Source: Siphonodentalium dalli
Lineage: Eukaryota; Mollusca; Scaphopoda; Gadilida; Siphonodentaliidae
Length of the DNA: 64,000 nucleotides
NCBI GenBank assembly: GCA_032622095.1
Contig: CP136067.1
Span: forward strand, 196,130,052 to 196,194,051
Reading direction: 5' to 3'
The translations under genes and the position numbers were made by a program. Shown in pieces: positions 1-10,625 of the stretch; positions within the stretch are counted from its first letter, which is position 1; each line of letters begins with the position of its first letter. The notes beneath the pieces are model-generated. The model had not been told where the DNA came from. It made no database searches and saw only the letters and a list, made by a program, of their open reading frames with translations.

Positions 1-1515
1 AGTTAATCAGGATTAAGTGACCGATAGATATTACATGTATTCACTTATCATGCAGAAAAATACTCCCGGATGACTGTATACACATAGGAAAATTAATGTG
101 AAGGGTTAACAATATGACTCTCTCTTTAAATAACAAGTTTGAAATAGTTTGTGGGTACAAAATAATAAATATGAATTGAAGATCCATGTCCAGTAAGACT
201 TCTATCAGCTAATGTTTAATTTTTTCGAATATTTTATATTGAAATGAGATGTTTAATTGGGACAAGTTATTGATTTATTTTTAGAACATACCTGGTCACT
301 GGTAACAGTAACCACTATTGTTCGTTAGCTAAACAACCACACATTATTTGACCAGAAGATATTCGAAATGAAATCAATATTAATCAATAGACTCATTTCC
401 GGACAGAATTCTTGACTCATATTTAATATTTTATACCCTGATAACTATATAATACATTAAGTATAGGCTTATAGATATGTGTAGATCAGGGTTAGGCTTA
501 ATGTTAACGTTATGGTCAGGATATGGTTTATAAATTGGGTTAGAATTGTGGATATTGTTAATGTTAAAATTGTGACGGTGTCAGTTATGCAAAGGATTTG
601 GTTGTGGGTACGCTTGTATGTATAACTAGGCTCATCGAAAGAGTTTTGGTAATGGTCCAAGGTACGGCTATGAATATGGTTTGCAGGAGGGCAATGTATT
701 TGGTAAGGATATTTTATTGGGTTAGAGTTAAGTGCTGTGGATAGGGCTGTGGAAATGGTTATGATTATGGATTGGCTGCCAATATTAGGGTTAGGAGTGG
801 TTTATGTGTAAGGATTGGATAGGGGTCGGTAGATGATTAAATTATGGATGGTGGTCGGGGATGGGGAATTTATATGGAAGTATCAAAATTCTGCAGGCCA
901 GAATTTTAACCCTCTAGTTATATTTATTATTATTTTTGTAATAGTTTCACAGTTATAATTTAAAATGTCACAGTTAGACTATGTGTATGATAATTATAAT
1001 TGTATGTGTGTAAATAATATTTGTGTTGTTTGTGATAATAAAACAATATTTTATAATTTACTTCTTTCTCTGCCCACACAAAATCCAACGAATTCATGTA
1101 GATTATTTAGATTATAATAACTACAAGTTTTGACTGTACTCTCAGGTGCGTAATAATCGCGATGACATAATAACAGTGAAGGTTTAGGCTGAAATTAAAA
1201 TTAGTGATATCAATTTCACTCTGTCTCACCGCCAAATAAGAGCGGTAGTTTCAGGAATTTTCTCCAAAATTAATAATCGTGCTGACACTATTATCAGGCA
1301 CCTGAGAGTCATTTATGATTTGGGAATGATATAAAGTATATATTAGCCCTACCCCCCCCCATGTACACCCCTCCCCACGGAGACCCCTCTATACCCACAT
1401 CCCTTGGTGCCATTGATATTTCCGTCCACAATAGTTTTGTGTGTATTTACATGTACCATTACAAAAAGACTTAGACCCACAGTTGTGTGATGAAAATTTC
1501 AGTAAATGTTCTAAC
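1..1515. other. gene-free left edge
   Basis: I see no convincing coding sequence here on either strand. The first 900 bases are TG-rich on the plus strand with loosely repeated TTAGGGTTA/GGTTAGG-like words, which give a low-complexity look. A C-rich stretch lies near 1349-1390. The transposase gene to the right ends its last visible exon at 1516 with a splice donor, so a further exon would be expected in this stretch or beyond the left edge. None was recognised. Confidence 0.5.
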
Positions 1516-2469
1516 CTGCACTAGTTGCATGTCTAAAACCTTGTTGTTTACTAGGTCCATAATGGTGTAGGACCCGTACTTCGCCGTATGCCCCGAGGAG
1601 TCGCAACGGGCATCTCCTCCAGCTATCACTGGTGTTCTGATGGCATTCAGGATGACTCGTTGTTCTCTCTCCCACACGCTGATGATGCTAGGGACGACGA
1701 AAGCTCGTTGTGTCTGTTGAAAGGCCGTCCGTTGTAAACAAGGCACTCCCATGTGTCGGAGAAACTGCCGAATCTTTGCGTAACTACTGCCCGAGATGGT
1801 GACGGCAGCAGTCAAAATGAGGTTGCCGGCTGGTGATCGGTTGCAGAACGGTTGCGTAGACCATAACCGGGTAAACCCACAACTGCAGGTAACTTTGAAG
1901 GTCGCCATGGTCCCACGAGTCCTAACCAAGCACACCTGGGCAGTTGATTGACACAGCATACATACGGCGAGGAGCAGACGGAGGCAATCTTCAAATACAA
2001 AGTATTTTCGTTGGCCAGCAAGGTCGTTGTTTGGATGTAATGTGGCATTTAATTCTGAATCCTGGTCGTCGTTACTGTCATCGTTGTTGTCGTTACTGTC
2101 ATCGTTGTGGCTCTCGTCCATCGGCCCGTAATCTGGGTCGCTGATCTCTTGTGTCGTTGAGCTGGTGTCGTTGAGCTGGGTTGATTCTGATGAAATGTCA
2201 GTTGATGAACTATCTGTTGGTATATCAGTCTGGACTCCCATGTCGATGGTTGTGGCGGATTCTGTCTGGGTCGATATACTTCTCGTTTGTATGTCAGTCT
2301 GGCAATGTGCCGTCTGTCGTTTCACAGGCGTTGTCATTGTCATGCTGTCGGCTGAGTTTTCCTGGATTGTCTGCAGTGGCATGCCGTCAATGCTGGTGGA
2401 GAATGACCATGACTGTTCTGGCATCTCGTTGCATCGGTCTATCATGCTGACTTCCATGTTTTCGACGAA
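1516..2469 (-). CDS. THAP/Kolobok-like transposase, exon 2 (partial)
   Basis: This exon of 318 codons continues the THAP exon to its right in the same phase. The acceptor reads TTCTAATTTCAG before 2469 and the donor reads CAG|GTTAGA at 1516/1515, so both borders are phase 0. The first part is low-complexity, rich in Ser, Thr, Asp and Asn. The second part has a Cys pair (CSCG), the stretch PAGNLILTAAVTISG and the motif GGDARCDSSGHTAKYGSYT. The last resembles the DDE-type core seen in THAP-containing (Kolobok-like) transposase-related proteins, as I recall that family. The gene has no visible 3' exon, so it is truncated or continues off the window. It could be a domesticated THAP gene rather than a live transposase. 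Confidence 0.6.
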
Positions 2470-2620
2470 CTGAAATTAGAACACATTACCTGCTACAACG
2501 AGATCATTTGGGCTATTGCATTCGACTGATTCAAAAGACCATTAATAGTTTAGGGGTGTATGTACAATATCAATATAGCTCTGTGTTTTATTATTATTTT
2601 TGACAGTCCCTCGTGTCGTA

Positions 2621-2775
2621 TAAAGAGCGTTCGGTGTATACGGGCGATAAAGAGCGTTTACATTTGTGACAGAATAGTCATTTATAACTTTTGTTTATTT
2701 TGACAGTCCATTGTGCATTATAAAGATCTTGCGTGGTTCTGTCGTCCACAAGCTGTGTAGACAATAAAGAGCGTT
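2621..2775 (+). repeat. TAAAGAGCGTT motif cluster in intron
   Basis: Three exact copies of the 11-mer TAAAGAGCGTT lie at 2621-2631, 2648-2658 and 2765-2775, inside the intron of the THAP gene. A degenerate relative sits near 2721. The copies have similar surroundings (TTTACA.TTGTGA after two of them). The same 11-mer recurs at 35614, 35656 and 41946 in the Polinton. Role unknown. Confidence 0.7.
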
Positions 2776-3000
2776 TACACTTGTGATATCTTGACCGTTT
2801 ATAAGATAGAGATGATTTCTACATTTTCGTGATGCATGTGATACGAATGAGTGCGAGTATTTATGCTTTAGGTCAGTGGAAAGTTACATGGAATAAAAAC
2901 GATTGCATATACGCAGACATAATTCAGCCTATACAAAATATGATGCTTGATAAACATGATATATCATTATATATATTGGGTAGATTGATCAGATACTCAC

Positions 3001-3378
3001 GACTGGACGCTCTGGAATTCCGAAATCGATTTTCTTTTTAGGGGTTGATGTTCTCGTTGGTAGTACCAATTCGTTCTCGTTTGCGCTCGGTTGATTTAGT
3101 GTCGGCACAGCATCTTTCTTTAACTGTCGTCGGAAGCTAATGCCTGTACTAAGCACGGTATGTTCGAATTGTTTTCTCTCGAAGTGAAGAGAACATATTT
3201 TCGCTGATTTTGAAGGCATCCATTTCAAAAGTTTATAATTCTTCCTCCCCACTGGCCGGTTGCAAAAGTCCCTCCAGATATCACGAAAACGAATATCACT
3301 TGGAAACGAATGAACGGTTATACTTGAATGAGGATCGCTAGTCCGCCCACAACCGAACACACTACATGTACTAGGCAT
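3001..3378 (-). CDS. THAP zinc-finger domain, exon 1
   Basis: This exon begins with Met at 3378 and encodes 126 codons. It shows the THAP (C2CH) pattern: MPSTCSVFGC at the N-terminus, HSFPSD about 15 residues later, an invariant-type Trp (RDIWRDFC), a CSLHF motif for the last Cys and His, and a terminal LKKDAVPTL matching the AVPTLF-type box. THAP domains bind DNA in a sequence-specific way and occur in P-element and Kolobok transposases and in host regulators. The exon ends in frame at 3001 before the donor GTGAGT. The intron to exon 2 (2470-3000, 531 nt) keeps the frame. Confidence 0.8.
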
Positions 3379-4277
3379 CTTGGCATATGTCGAGACGACA
3401 GATACTCGGGATATTTATATAAAAAATAAAACAACAAAACAAAAACAATAAATTAAGAGCCTAAATAGAGTTAACATTATTCAGCTCAGTGGTTATATAA
3501 CATTTGGGCGCTTCTTATGTACAACCAGGTATTTTAGAGTGCAAACAAGTTCGCGACTGACACTGATGAATAGTCACTGAGTGATTACAAATCACCGAGT
3601 GAATACGAGACAATCAAAGCATTAATTACTGCCATCTATTCACCAAAGCAGACACGTGCCGGCATGTTATTAATGGCTAAAAAACAACCATTCTAGGCGA
3701 TACTAATAACTTTATTCGCATAGTTATTGTATTCTATTCCAGATAAGCGACCACACTATATTTATTAATTAGATAACACATTGAATAGCGGCGTAATCTA
3801 TACGATTCCGCATTTTAGTATCGACTGACTTACGATTACGTCATCGTAGTCAGCATAATAAACTCCGGCTCCGAATCTGTGTTTTTAATTTGTTCCCCAC
3901 AAGTACGTCACTCGTAGTTTAGTTACGGAAATCTCCGAATACCGGTGGTGGTATTATTTATTTATTTTACGGGTTATTTATTATGCGATCGGAATGGGAC
4001 TTGGATCATTTTAATCACAACAGGGAGGGCTTTCCGATTGCGTTTTGTAGTTTCTAGAGCGAATAAATCCTTTAAGCACATGATTGCACTTAATATGTAA
4101 AGGGCGCTACTGCAGCGGTAGGTTCGTTGGATATTTGACATTTTTGCATGTGGGGGGGGGGGGGGGGGGGTCTGCGCGTTATGAGATACTTGACTAATGA
4201 TTATTAGTTGTGGGAATAATGGGTGAGTATGTGAGTTTTGAATACGTGATGTTGTTGAGAAGTATTTTGATACATGA
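3379..4277. other. gene-free spacer with long G run
   Basis: No coding sequence is visible between the THAP exon and the Gypsy element. The first 100 bases upstream of the THAP Met would hold its 5' UTR and promoter if that gene is live. A run of 19 G lies at 4152-4170. The 3' LTR expected for the neighbouring Gypsy element should fall in or just left of this stretch, but I could not match it to sequence on the other side. Confidence 0.4.
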
Positions 4278-4461
4278 TTATGAATGTTCGATATCAGTTG
4301 TCATCTGATATACATCATATGTTTCCGTACTTTCGTTTGACCAATTCGTTGTATCATTTGAACGGCTGCTAAATGAGTGGGAATTATTGGATGAGGTAGA
4401 TTGGAGATTAGCTAGCGATGAATCCTGTGGCATGTGTTTGGCGTTCGGTGTATATAATTTA

Positions 4462-5221
4462 TTATGCCGGCTGCTTTTTTTTAATGCCAGACTCGACATT
4501 GTGTCTGATGTAGTATTGCAAGAATTTTCTGTCGTAATTATTTTGTGTGTTTATGATATTTGGTTCCTGTGATTGGGAACTTGAATGGCCGCTGGACGAA
4601 AATTGCGGGGGTGAATGGTTGTCTGTCTTATTAAAATGTTCCGAAGCCATGAGTCTGTTGGCCAATTCAGCCAATGGTATTGAAGAGCTGTCGTCTGTGT
4701 TTGATCGCTCAAGTTGAGCGCGTTTAATTACCGTTGTTTTGAGGTCATCGTCTGATTCTAAAGTAGATTGAGAGTTATTACTATCAATATTGGTTTCACT
4801 CGGTGGAAATGCAAATCGATTATGTCGTTTATTCTTTAAATGAGTGGGTCGTTGAGGTGTTGGCCAATTAACAGGGGATGGTTTGATGTGTTTAGCATGT
4901 GATTTTGTTAATTTTGCAGACAGATCATGTCTTAGTATGTAAGATATGGGGCCTGTTTGTTTTAAGATGCGCCAAAACGGCTCATATTTAAATGAAAATT
5001 TGTGATTCGGTTGGTGGATTTTGTAATAGACGAATTGGCCTATTTTAAAGGTTGGAATAGATCCACCTCTGTTCTGTTTGTGGTTGCGAGAGGCTGTTTC
5101 GAGATGAGATTTTGTAGTTTTAAAAATAATGTGTTGATTTTGAAGCGTGGTGGCTAAAAAATCATCTCCTAAATACTTTTCTCTGTGTGTTAAAATTCGG
5201 TCTATGCTTATCTGTGGTTCT
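4462..5221 (-). pseudogene. Gypsy integrase C-terminal region
   Basis: Conceptual reading on the minus strand after the break at about 5222 gives a continuous frame to a stop at 4462. It contains FKIGQFVYYK, a typical start of the integrase C-terminal SH3-like/GPY-type module, followed by a region giving PFWRILKQTGPISYIL. A long Ser/Asn/Gln-rich tail follows. It is separated from the integrase core by a frame change at a run of eight T (minus strand, near 5222-5232), the sort of place where one-base indels arise. Last part of the pol polyprotein. Confidence 0.65.
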
Positions 5222-5910
5222 CTAAAAAAAAGTCAGAAAAAATGGTGAATGTGTATGTACACTGGAACAATAGAAGTTAATTGCTTGTGATGCATAATTT
5301 AGATATAGGTCCCAATTTTCTACATTTGCTTGGGTGATTGTTGAAATGATTGATGCTAAACTTCTATGCGACCGTTCACTTTTTCCATTGGACTGCGGAT
5401 TATAGAAGCTTGTGAGACGGTGTTGGATATGGTAATATTTACAAAATTCAGTGAAGGTTGAGTTTGCAAATTCGGAGTCGTTGTCCGTTAAAATTGATTC
5501 AGAATAGCCGAATAGAGTGAAATACTCTGAGTTCAATCTTTCTAAAATTGTATCAACCATTTTGTTAAGTAATGCGTATGCTAAAGTATGTAATGAAAAC
5601 TGATCAATAATAGTTAAGATAAATCTATTTCCTGATTGTGTTTTGGGGGGAAATGGTCCCATAAGATCGATGGCAATTAGTTGTCCTGGTCTCGATGGGG
5701 CAGTGATTGGTTGAAGCGGGATTTTTGGATTGTAAGCATTTCGTTGTCGGCATGTATAACAATTGTTTATGTATGTGACAATTGTTGCAAACAACTGGGG
5801 TGTCTAATATCTGTTTCGTATGGTCACATAGAGCGATTGTACCGCTCTATGTCCGAGAATGTGATATTGTGAGATGACTTCTTGTGCTATTTTGTCCGTT
5901 ATGTATATTC
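5222..5910 (-). pseudogene. Gypsy integrase zinc-binding and catalytic core
   Basis: Minus-strand reading from about 5905 shows the HHCC zinc-binding module (HILGH, then CYTCRQRN about 35 residues later) interrupted by an in-frame stop near 5797. The rve core follows at 5222-5794. It has LIAIDLMGPFP with the first catalytic Asp, SILTDNDSEFAN with the second, and NGKSERSHRSL with the Glu, so the D,D,E triad is present. The enzyme would insert the cDNA into host DNA. The stop and the downstream frame change mark this copy as broken. Confidence 0.8.
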
Positions 5911-5979
5911 TTAATTTAGGTATGTCATTGTATATTGATATATAGTGTAGGATACCATCTTTAAGAATAAAGGTTTTTG

Positions 5980-7080
5980 CTAATTTTCGGGTATATTTGT
6001 TGATTGCATTTGTTTGATAATCTCGGTGATTGTGTGGTCTGCTGATTGTTCATCTCTTATGTTAGTTATGGGAGAAAGGACCGGGCTGTCGTCAAGATCA
6101 ACTTCTGATTCAGTATTCGTCTTCTTTTGGGTTTGTTTGTTTCGTTTTGAAAATTCTTGAATATCTTTCATGTCAAGGATATTAACATCATGTACAAGGG
6201 GATTGGTGGGTGGATTTGGGTCGCTATCTGTGCAAGAATTGATGCACGGGTGTGTGTCGGGGTTTATACGACTGCAAAAATCGGCCGTAACATTGTTCGT
6301 GCCTTTAATATAAGTAATTTTTGGGTTCAATGCTGATATTTCCAAAAACATTTTTGTGTTTATCAGATCCTGTTTTTTAAACATGTGGATGAGGGGTAAG
6401 TGATCTGTTTTAATCTCTACTTGGGAGCCCTGTAAGTAAAATTTAAATTGCCTTGCAAACGTGTATATAGCGAATGCTTCTTTTTCCGTGACAGAATAAT
6501 TCCTTTGTGACTTGTTAAGTTTTTTACTGGCGAATGCGATTGGTAGTTCAACGTGTTTATCATCTTGGCTATTAGCATATTGTGATAGGATTGCACCGAT
6601 ACTATGGATAGATGCATCAACTGTGAGAATGAAAAGTTTGTCGGGATTTGGATAAGCTAAAATAGGGGCAGTTGCTAAGCTTTCTTTAAGTGTGTCAAAC
6701 GCTGTTTGGCATGGCGCATCCCACACCAATTTAGCATATTTAGCTGTGAGTTTGATTAAAGGCAATGCCGTGGATGCGAAAGTAGGAGAATATGATCTGT
6801 AAAAATTAAGAATTCTAAGTAATCTGCGGACTTCTTTAACTGATTTCGGAGGTGGTAGAGACTTGATAATTGAAATCTTTTCAGGATCAGGGGATGTGCC
6901 CTTGTCGGAAATAATATGTCCTAAAAATTTGACTTGTGGTTGGCAAAATTTAGATTTTGATAGTTTAACTATTAAGCCGTATTCCCTGAGTCTGTCAAAT
7001 AGTTTTGTTAGCTGCTGTATATGCATTTGAGGATCGGAACTATGACAGATCAGATCATCAAAAAACCTTCTACAAATGGG
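5980..7080 (-). pseudogene. Gypsy RT C-terminal half and RNase H
   Basis: The segment continues the RT palm and thumb: KLSKSKFCQPQVKFLGHIIS and the IKSLPPPKSVKEVRRLLR region are textbook for Ty3/Gypsy RT. RNase H follows with LTVDASIHSIGAILSQ (first acidic residue), SVTEKEAFAIYTFARQFKFY and TDHLPL. Just upstream, near 7055-7066, the minus strand encodes FFDD in this frame, a variant of the usual YxDD catalytic motif. A tether rich in Asp, Ser and Thr leads toward integrase and ends at a stop at 5980. Confidence 0.85.
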
Positions 7081-7560
7081 AGGTCGTGGAGGGCCATGTT
7101 CATGAGTTTTAAAAAATACCCTGAGCTCGAGACATATCCCATCGGAGCTCTTTGATAGCTGTATTGACCTTCCTAAGTATTCATAGTTAGGATGGGAACA
7201 TGTTCGGGTTCAACTCCTATAACATGGTAGGCATTTGATAAATCAAAGATACTGAAAATAGTTGAGCCGAGTAACTTGGACGATATTTCTGTAAAACTAG
7301 GCATAGACCATTTTAATGGAATGGAAACATCATTGAGTTTTCTCAGATCGATCACCAATCGGTAATTAGGGGTCCCGTCAGGGTTGGGTGTGGATTTGCG
7401 GATGAGGAGACTGGGAAATCCCCACGAGGAATGGGCAGTGGGTTTAATGATGTCTGCATCTCATAATTTTTTAATCTCGGCAGCCATAATCCGTTGTTTG
7501 TTAAGCGGTGTTGGGTATTTTTTGCAAAAAATAGGTAAAGTATTTGGTTTGAGGTCGATT
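7081..7560 (-). pseudogene. Gypsy RT N-terminal half
   Basis: At 7173-7358 the minus strand encodes MVIDLRKLNDVSIPLKW, the fingers motif of Gypsy RTs (V.DYR.LN), and then TIFSIFDLSNAYHVIGVE with the first catalytic Asp of the palm. The frame changes just after this and again before the FFDD motif. Sequence to 7560 supplies earlier fingers residues in other frames. Needed for cDNA synthesis; broken here. Confidence 0.75.
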
Positions 7561-7561
7561 T

Positions 7562-8002
7562 TCATTTTAATTTTGGACAATATCCTACCTTGTTTATGTC
7601 ATTTGTAAAAACATCAGGATAGTGTGATACTAGTTGCAATATTTGCTGTTTAAGGTGTTGAGGTGCTACGATATCATCGATAGATATAGGTTGAGTCTTG
7701 GTGATTGGACAGTTAACGTCTTGCCGGTGACCTATGGTGTTGATACTATGGTTGGTTGGCTGAGATGAGTTAATGTTTTCCTCATCGGATGTTCTGCATA
7801 TCATTTGCTCTTGAATGCCAAATGCTTGTGCTATTATACGACCTTTCCTAATCGACATATGTGAGGAGGATTGATTTTCTATCATGACGCAAATATTTGG
7901 ATTAGTTGCATCTGCTATCGTGTCGGTTACATGTACATTTGGTTCCTGTTCAAAAATGGACATGTTACCTTTGCCTATTCGGATTATAGGTGTGTTAAAC
8001 AT
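7562..8002 (-). pseudogene. Gypsy pol linker between protease and RT
   Basis: This open stretch of 146 codons lies between the protease and the RT. It has IENQSSSHMSIRKGRIIAQAF, a region usually found between protease and RT in Gypsy pol, and then QQILQLVSHYPDVFTND, which leads into the RT. It has no catalytic motif of its own. It is separated by a stop from the protease frame at 8071. Confidence 0.65.
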
Positions 8003-8070
8003 ATTATTTGGTCCTATGAGTCTGCCTGTTATGATTGCGCATGAGTGGGTGATAATGAAACGTTATTTTT

Positions 8071-8991
8071 TTATCGGATAAGTGATGCAATGTGACCGTC
8101 CCTTAACATTGGGTATAATTGATTCTGAATTCTGAATTTTTCTAAATCAAAGTAAAGTCTAATACTGTGTTGTTTCATAAAGTCGCGCCCTAAAATGCAC
8201 GGACGTGATAAGGTTGCACATATGACAAATTTGTGTGTAAGAATGAGTTTTCCGATTCTAAATGTGAGATGTGTGGATCCAAAAACTTTCATTGGTGTTC
8301 CATCGGCTGATGTGAGTAACACATGTTCTTTAATTAAAGGTGGCCGATTTGGTATGGATCTATAAATATCGTATTTCAAGTAACTGGTGGTTGCTCCCGA
8401 ATCTAATCGTGAACGAATGCGTTGTTTGTGTATTTTAATGATAGTTGAGCATGGTGTTTGGTTTAGAGCACCGTCTGTCATATCACTTGGATATTTAGGT
8501 ACTGGTATTGTATGTCGTATGGGTTTTAACGGTGGCATTACAGGGTTAATTGCAATATTGGAATGTGATTCGCGAGAATCGGTGCGTGTTGAATTTCTTT
8601 TTGATGATGATTGAGAATTAGTAATTTGTTGGTGCATTGGTTTTTCAAGGCTATTCACGGTTTTAAATTGAGAAGGAAACTTTAAGTCAAGAAGAGATAA
8701 AATAGGCCTATTGGGAATATTATGAAACATGGATTTCATAGGAGTACACCTGTTATTGCAGTTGGTGGTATGTTTGGCCTGCCTGTAGCGTGGAAGATTA
8801 AGTGGGCGCCGCGTGCGGTAATTAAGATATCGTTGTCTTTGACACTGTGATGGGAGCGTGGGGTAATGATTAATGGGCTGCAGCTGTGAATTATAGACTC
8901 TATGCTTTTGAGATTCGTATGTCCGATGAGATCTGTCATATCTATGATTGTGGCCGTCTATGGTGCTAATTTGATGCGTAATTGGACTCAT
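8071..8991 (-). pseudogene. Gypsy aspartic protease region
   Basis: The catalytic motif LDSGATTSYL occurs near 8390, and ILGRDFMKQHSIRL follows near 8170. Together these are the DSG(A/T) and ILG signatures of retroviral-type aspartic proteases. The N-terminal part is rich in Arg, His, Gln and Ser and probably corresponds to the end of Gag or a spacer. The protease would cut the Gag-Pol polyprotein. Frame differs from gag and from the zinc knuckle. Confidence 0.8.
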
Positions 8992-9074
8992 TGCCTTGTG
9001 TCTACTTGGGGTTAAATTTGTGTAGGAATGAGTCCTTATCTGTTTAAAAATTGATTATTATTTTGCGCCCGACG

Positions 9075-9122
9075 TCTACAATGGTCTGTTGTATGATTAT
9101 TTAATCTGCAGTATGTACAGAA
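9075..9122 (-). pseudogene. Gag CCHC zinc knuckle in shifted frame
   Basis: Minus-strand reading gives CTYCRLNNHTTDHC, an exact C-x2-C-x4-H-x4-C nucleocapsid knuckle. It lies across the stop codon of the gag frame (at 9101), one base back relative to that frame. That is the direction of the -1 frameshift many Gypsy elements use between gag and pol. The new frame runs only about 25 codons to a stop, so it does not reach the protease in this copy. Confidence 0.65.
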
Positions 9123-10038
9123 GAGGGGTCGTTGAGGTGTTGTAGCATATCTTGCATCCATGTTTTGGATGCGGTTTTGATGGGAGACCCTTGGTGCAGA
9201 GTAGGGGTGGTGAGAGTTTGAAGGTTGGCGCCTGTGGGGGTAATCATTGATTCGGTGTCTGTCTTTGGATTGGCGGGGGGTGTAAGTAGATTGTGATGGC
9301 CCTCGTGGAATGTGTCGTTTGTTATTGGTTGAGGGGATTGTAACTGTGGGAATTGGTTATAGTCATTGTGATGTTCACCGTAACGTAAGCGATAACGCTG
9401 CCGAAGGTTCATTTCGCGTAGGGCAATATCAGTAGCTCTATCAAACGTTACAGGGTCTTCTTTGAGAAGCCTGAATTTAATACTAGAGTCGCGAATGCCG
9501 TCGGAAAATAATGCTACTAATTGTGTTTGTACTGCTCTTGTATTGATTTCATCGGTAAAAGCGTGTTTAGCGAGTGTGCATATGCGTTCTGCAAACATTG
9601 CAATCGTTTCAGTATGGTTCTGCCTAATGGCTCGTAATGAGGAAAGGGCCTGAGGCGAATTGGTTATGGAACTGAATAATGAACGTAATTGTGATTTCAA
9701 ATCGGCCCAGGTGAACGTGAATTTTCCATCCGTGTTATTTTCATTTATGAAGCGTTGAATAAATTCAGAAACTTGAGATTTACATGTTTGAGCGGCAATT
9801 TTAATAACAGTCTCGTCTTGTGCCGAAATCACGCGGGAGTATTTTTCCACCGAATGGACCCATTGGGGAAAGCGTCAGATTTGCCATCGAAGGGTTCAAT
9901 AATGGAGTCCATACCCAAAAGTGCCGTTATGGTTGTTTGAGTTTTTAAACTGTTTGTCTGATTGCGGATAGAACTAGTGAAATGGCTAATTTCATAGGTA
10001 AGCCATGACAATAGCAAGTTTTGAGTATCTTTGCCCAT
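9101..10038 (-). pseudogene. Gypsy gag, split in two frames
   Basis: The first part (10038-9829) contains SIIEPFDGKSDAFP, the conserved start of Gypsy capsid. The second (9850-9101) carries the capsid helices: FIQRFINEN, FTWADLKSQLRSLF and LRAIRQNHTETIAMFAERI. The two overlap in different frames between 9829 and 9850, so one small indel separates them. Gag would form the particle shell around the RNA. The C-terminal third is rich in Pro, Thr and Gln. Confidence 0.75.
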
Positions 10039-10445
10039 TTAATTAGCAATGTCTGTGTGGGGGGGTCTTGCATTGATCGGTCCGTTTCCCGGTTTAATTC
10101 AAGGTAATGCTGATAACTTTGGCTGGGATGAAAATAATCGCTGCTCTGCGGAGGTGATGACTCCATTATGAGTAAAAAAAATACTAAAAAATAGGGAGTG
10201 TGCAATTTGACAGCAAATGTGAAAGAAAAAATGTTCACTCACCAATTTCCAAGAAGAATAATGTGCACGAATATGTGATGATGAATGGATAGGCGATGTA
10301 CAGAATGTTCTTGTAGTGTTTGTTGGAAACAGAAGGGTGTCCAAATCGGATGTTAATGTTTATATGTAGCTGGATCTGGTATGCAAAATGCGTGAGTAAT
10401 GTTTCTAGCTGGATTCACGATGTGAGCTGGTCGTAGGAAAACAAT

Positions 10446-10625
10446 GTGTCCAAAAGGTTGATTCGTCTATATCAGAAAGGTATGGTATGCGGTCCTGTGT
10501 GTCCAAAGGGTTGGGTCGTCGATATCATATGAGTATGGTATGCGGTCCTGTGTGTCCAAAAGGTTGGGTCGTCGATATCAGATGAGTATGGTATGCGGTC
10601 CTGTGTGCCCATAGGGTTGAGTTGT
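10446..10625 (+). repeat. about 55-bp tandem repeat, 3-4 copies
   Basis: The unit begins near TGTGTCCAAAAGGTTG and ends GAGTATGGTATGCGGTCC. Two central copies are almost the same, the first is diverged, and the last is cut short after TGTGTGCCCATAGGGTTGAG. It lies where the 5' leader or LTR of the minus-strand Gypsy element should be, just upstream of gag, so it may be part of that element. Confidence 0.75.

Larger units (their letters stand above)
4278..10400 (-). mobile_element. decayed Ty3/Gypsy LTR retrotransposon
   Basis: Read on the minus strand the order is gag, CCHC zinc knuckle, aspartic protease, reverse transcriptase, RNase H, integrase with zinc-binding, core and C-terminal domains. 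RT before integrase is the Ty3/Gypsy (Metaviridae) order. The coding line is split among frames at many points and holds stops, so the copy looks inactive. LTR borders were not established. Sequence at 10800-10860 holds, on the minus strand, an AATAAA and a TATATATATA stretch that would fit a 5' LTR, but no matching 3' LTR was found near 3.4-4.3 kb. Outer limits given here are therefore approximate. Confidence 0.85.

Noticed and set aside
541-900. TTAGGGTTA-like words suggesting telomeric repeat
   Set aside because: The words are scattered and irregular, without a tandem TTAGGG array.
3400-4277. 3' LTR of the Gypsy element
   Set aside because: I searched for text shared with 10.3-11.5 kb and found none I could defend.
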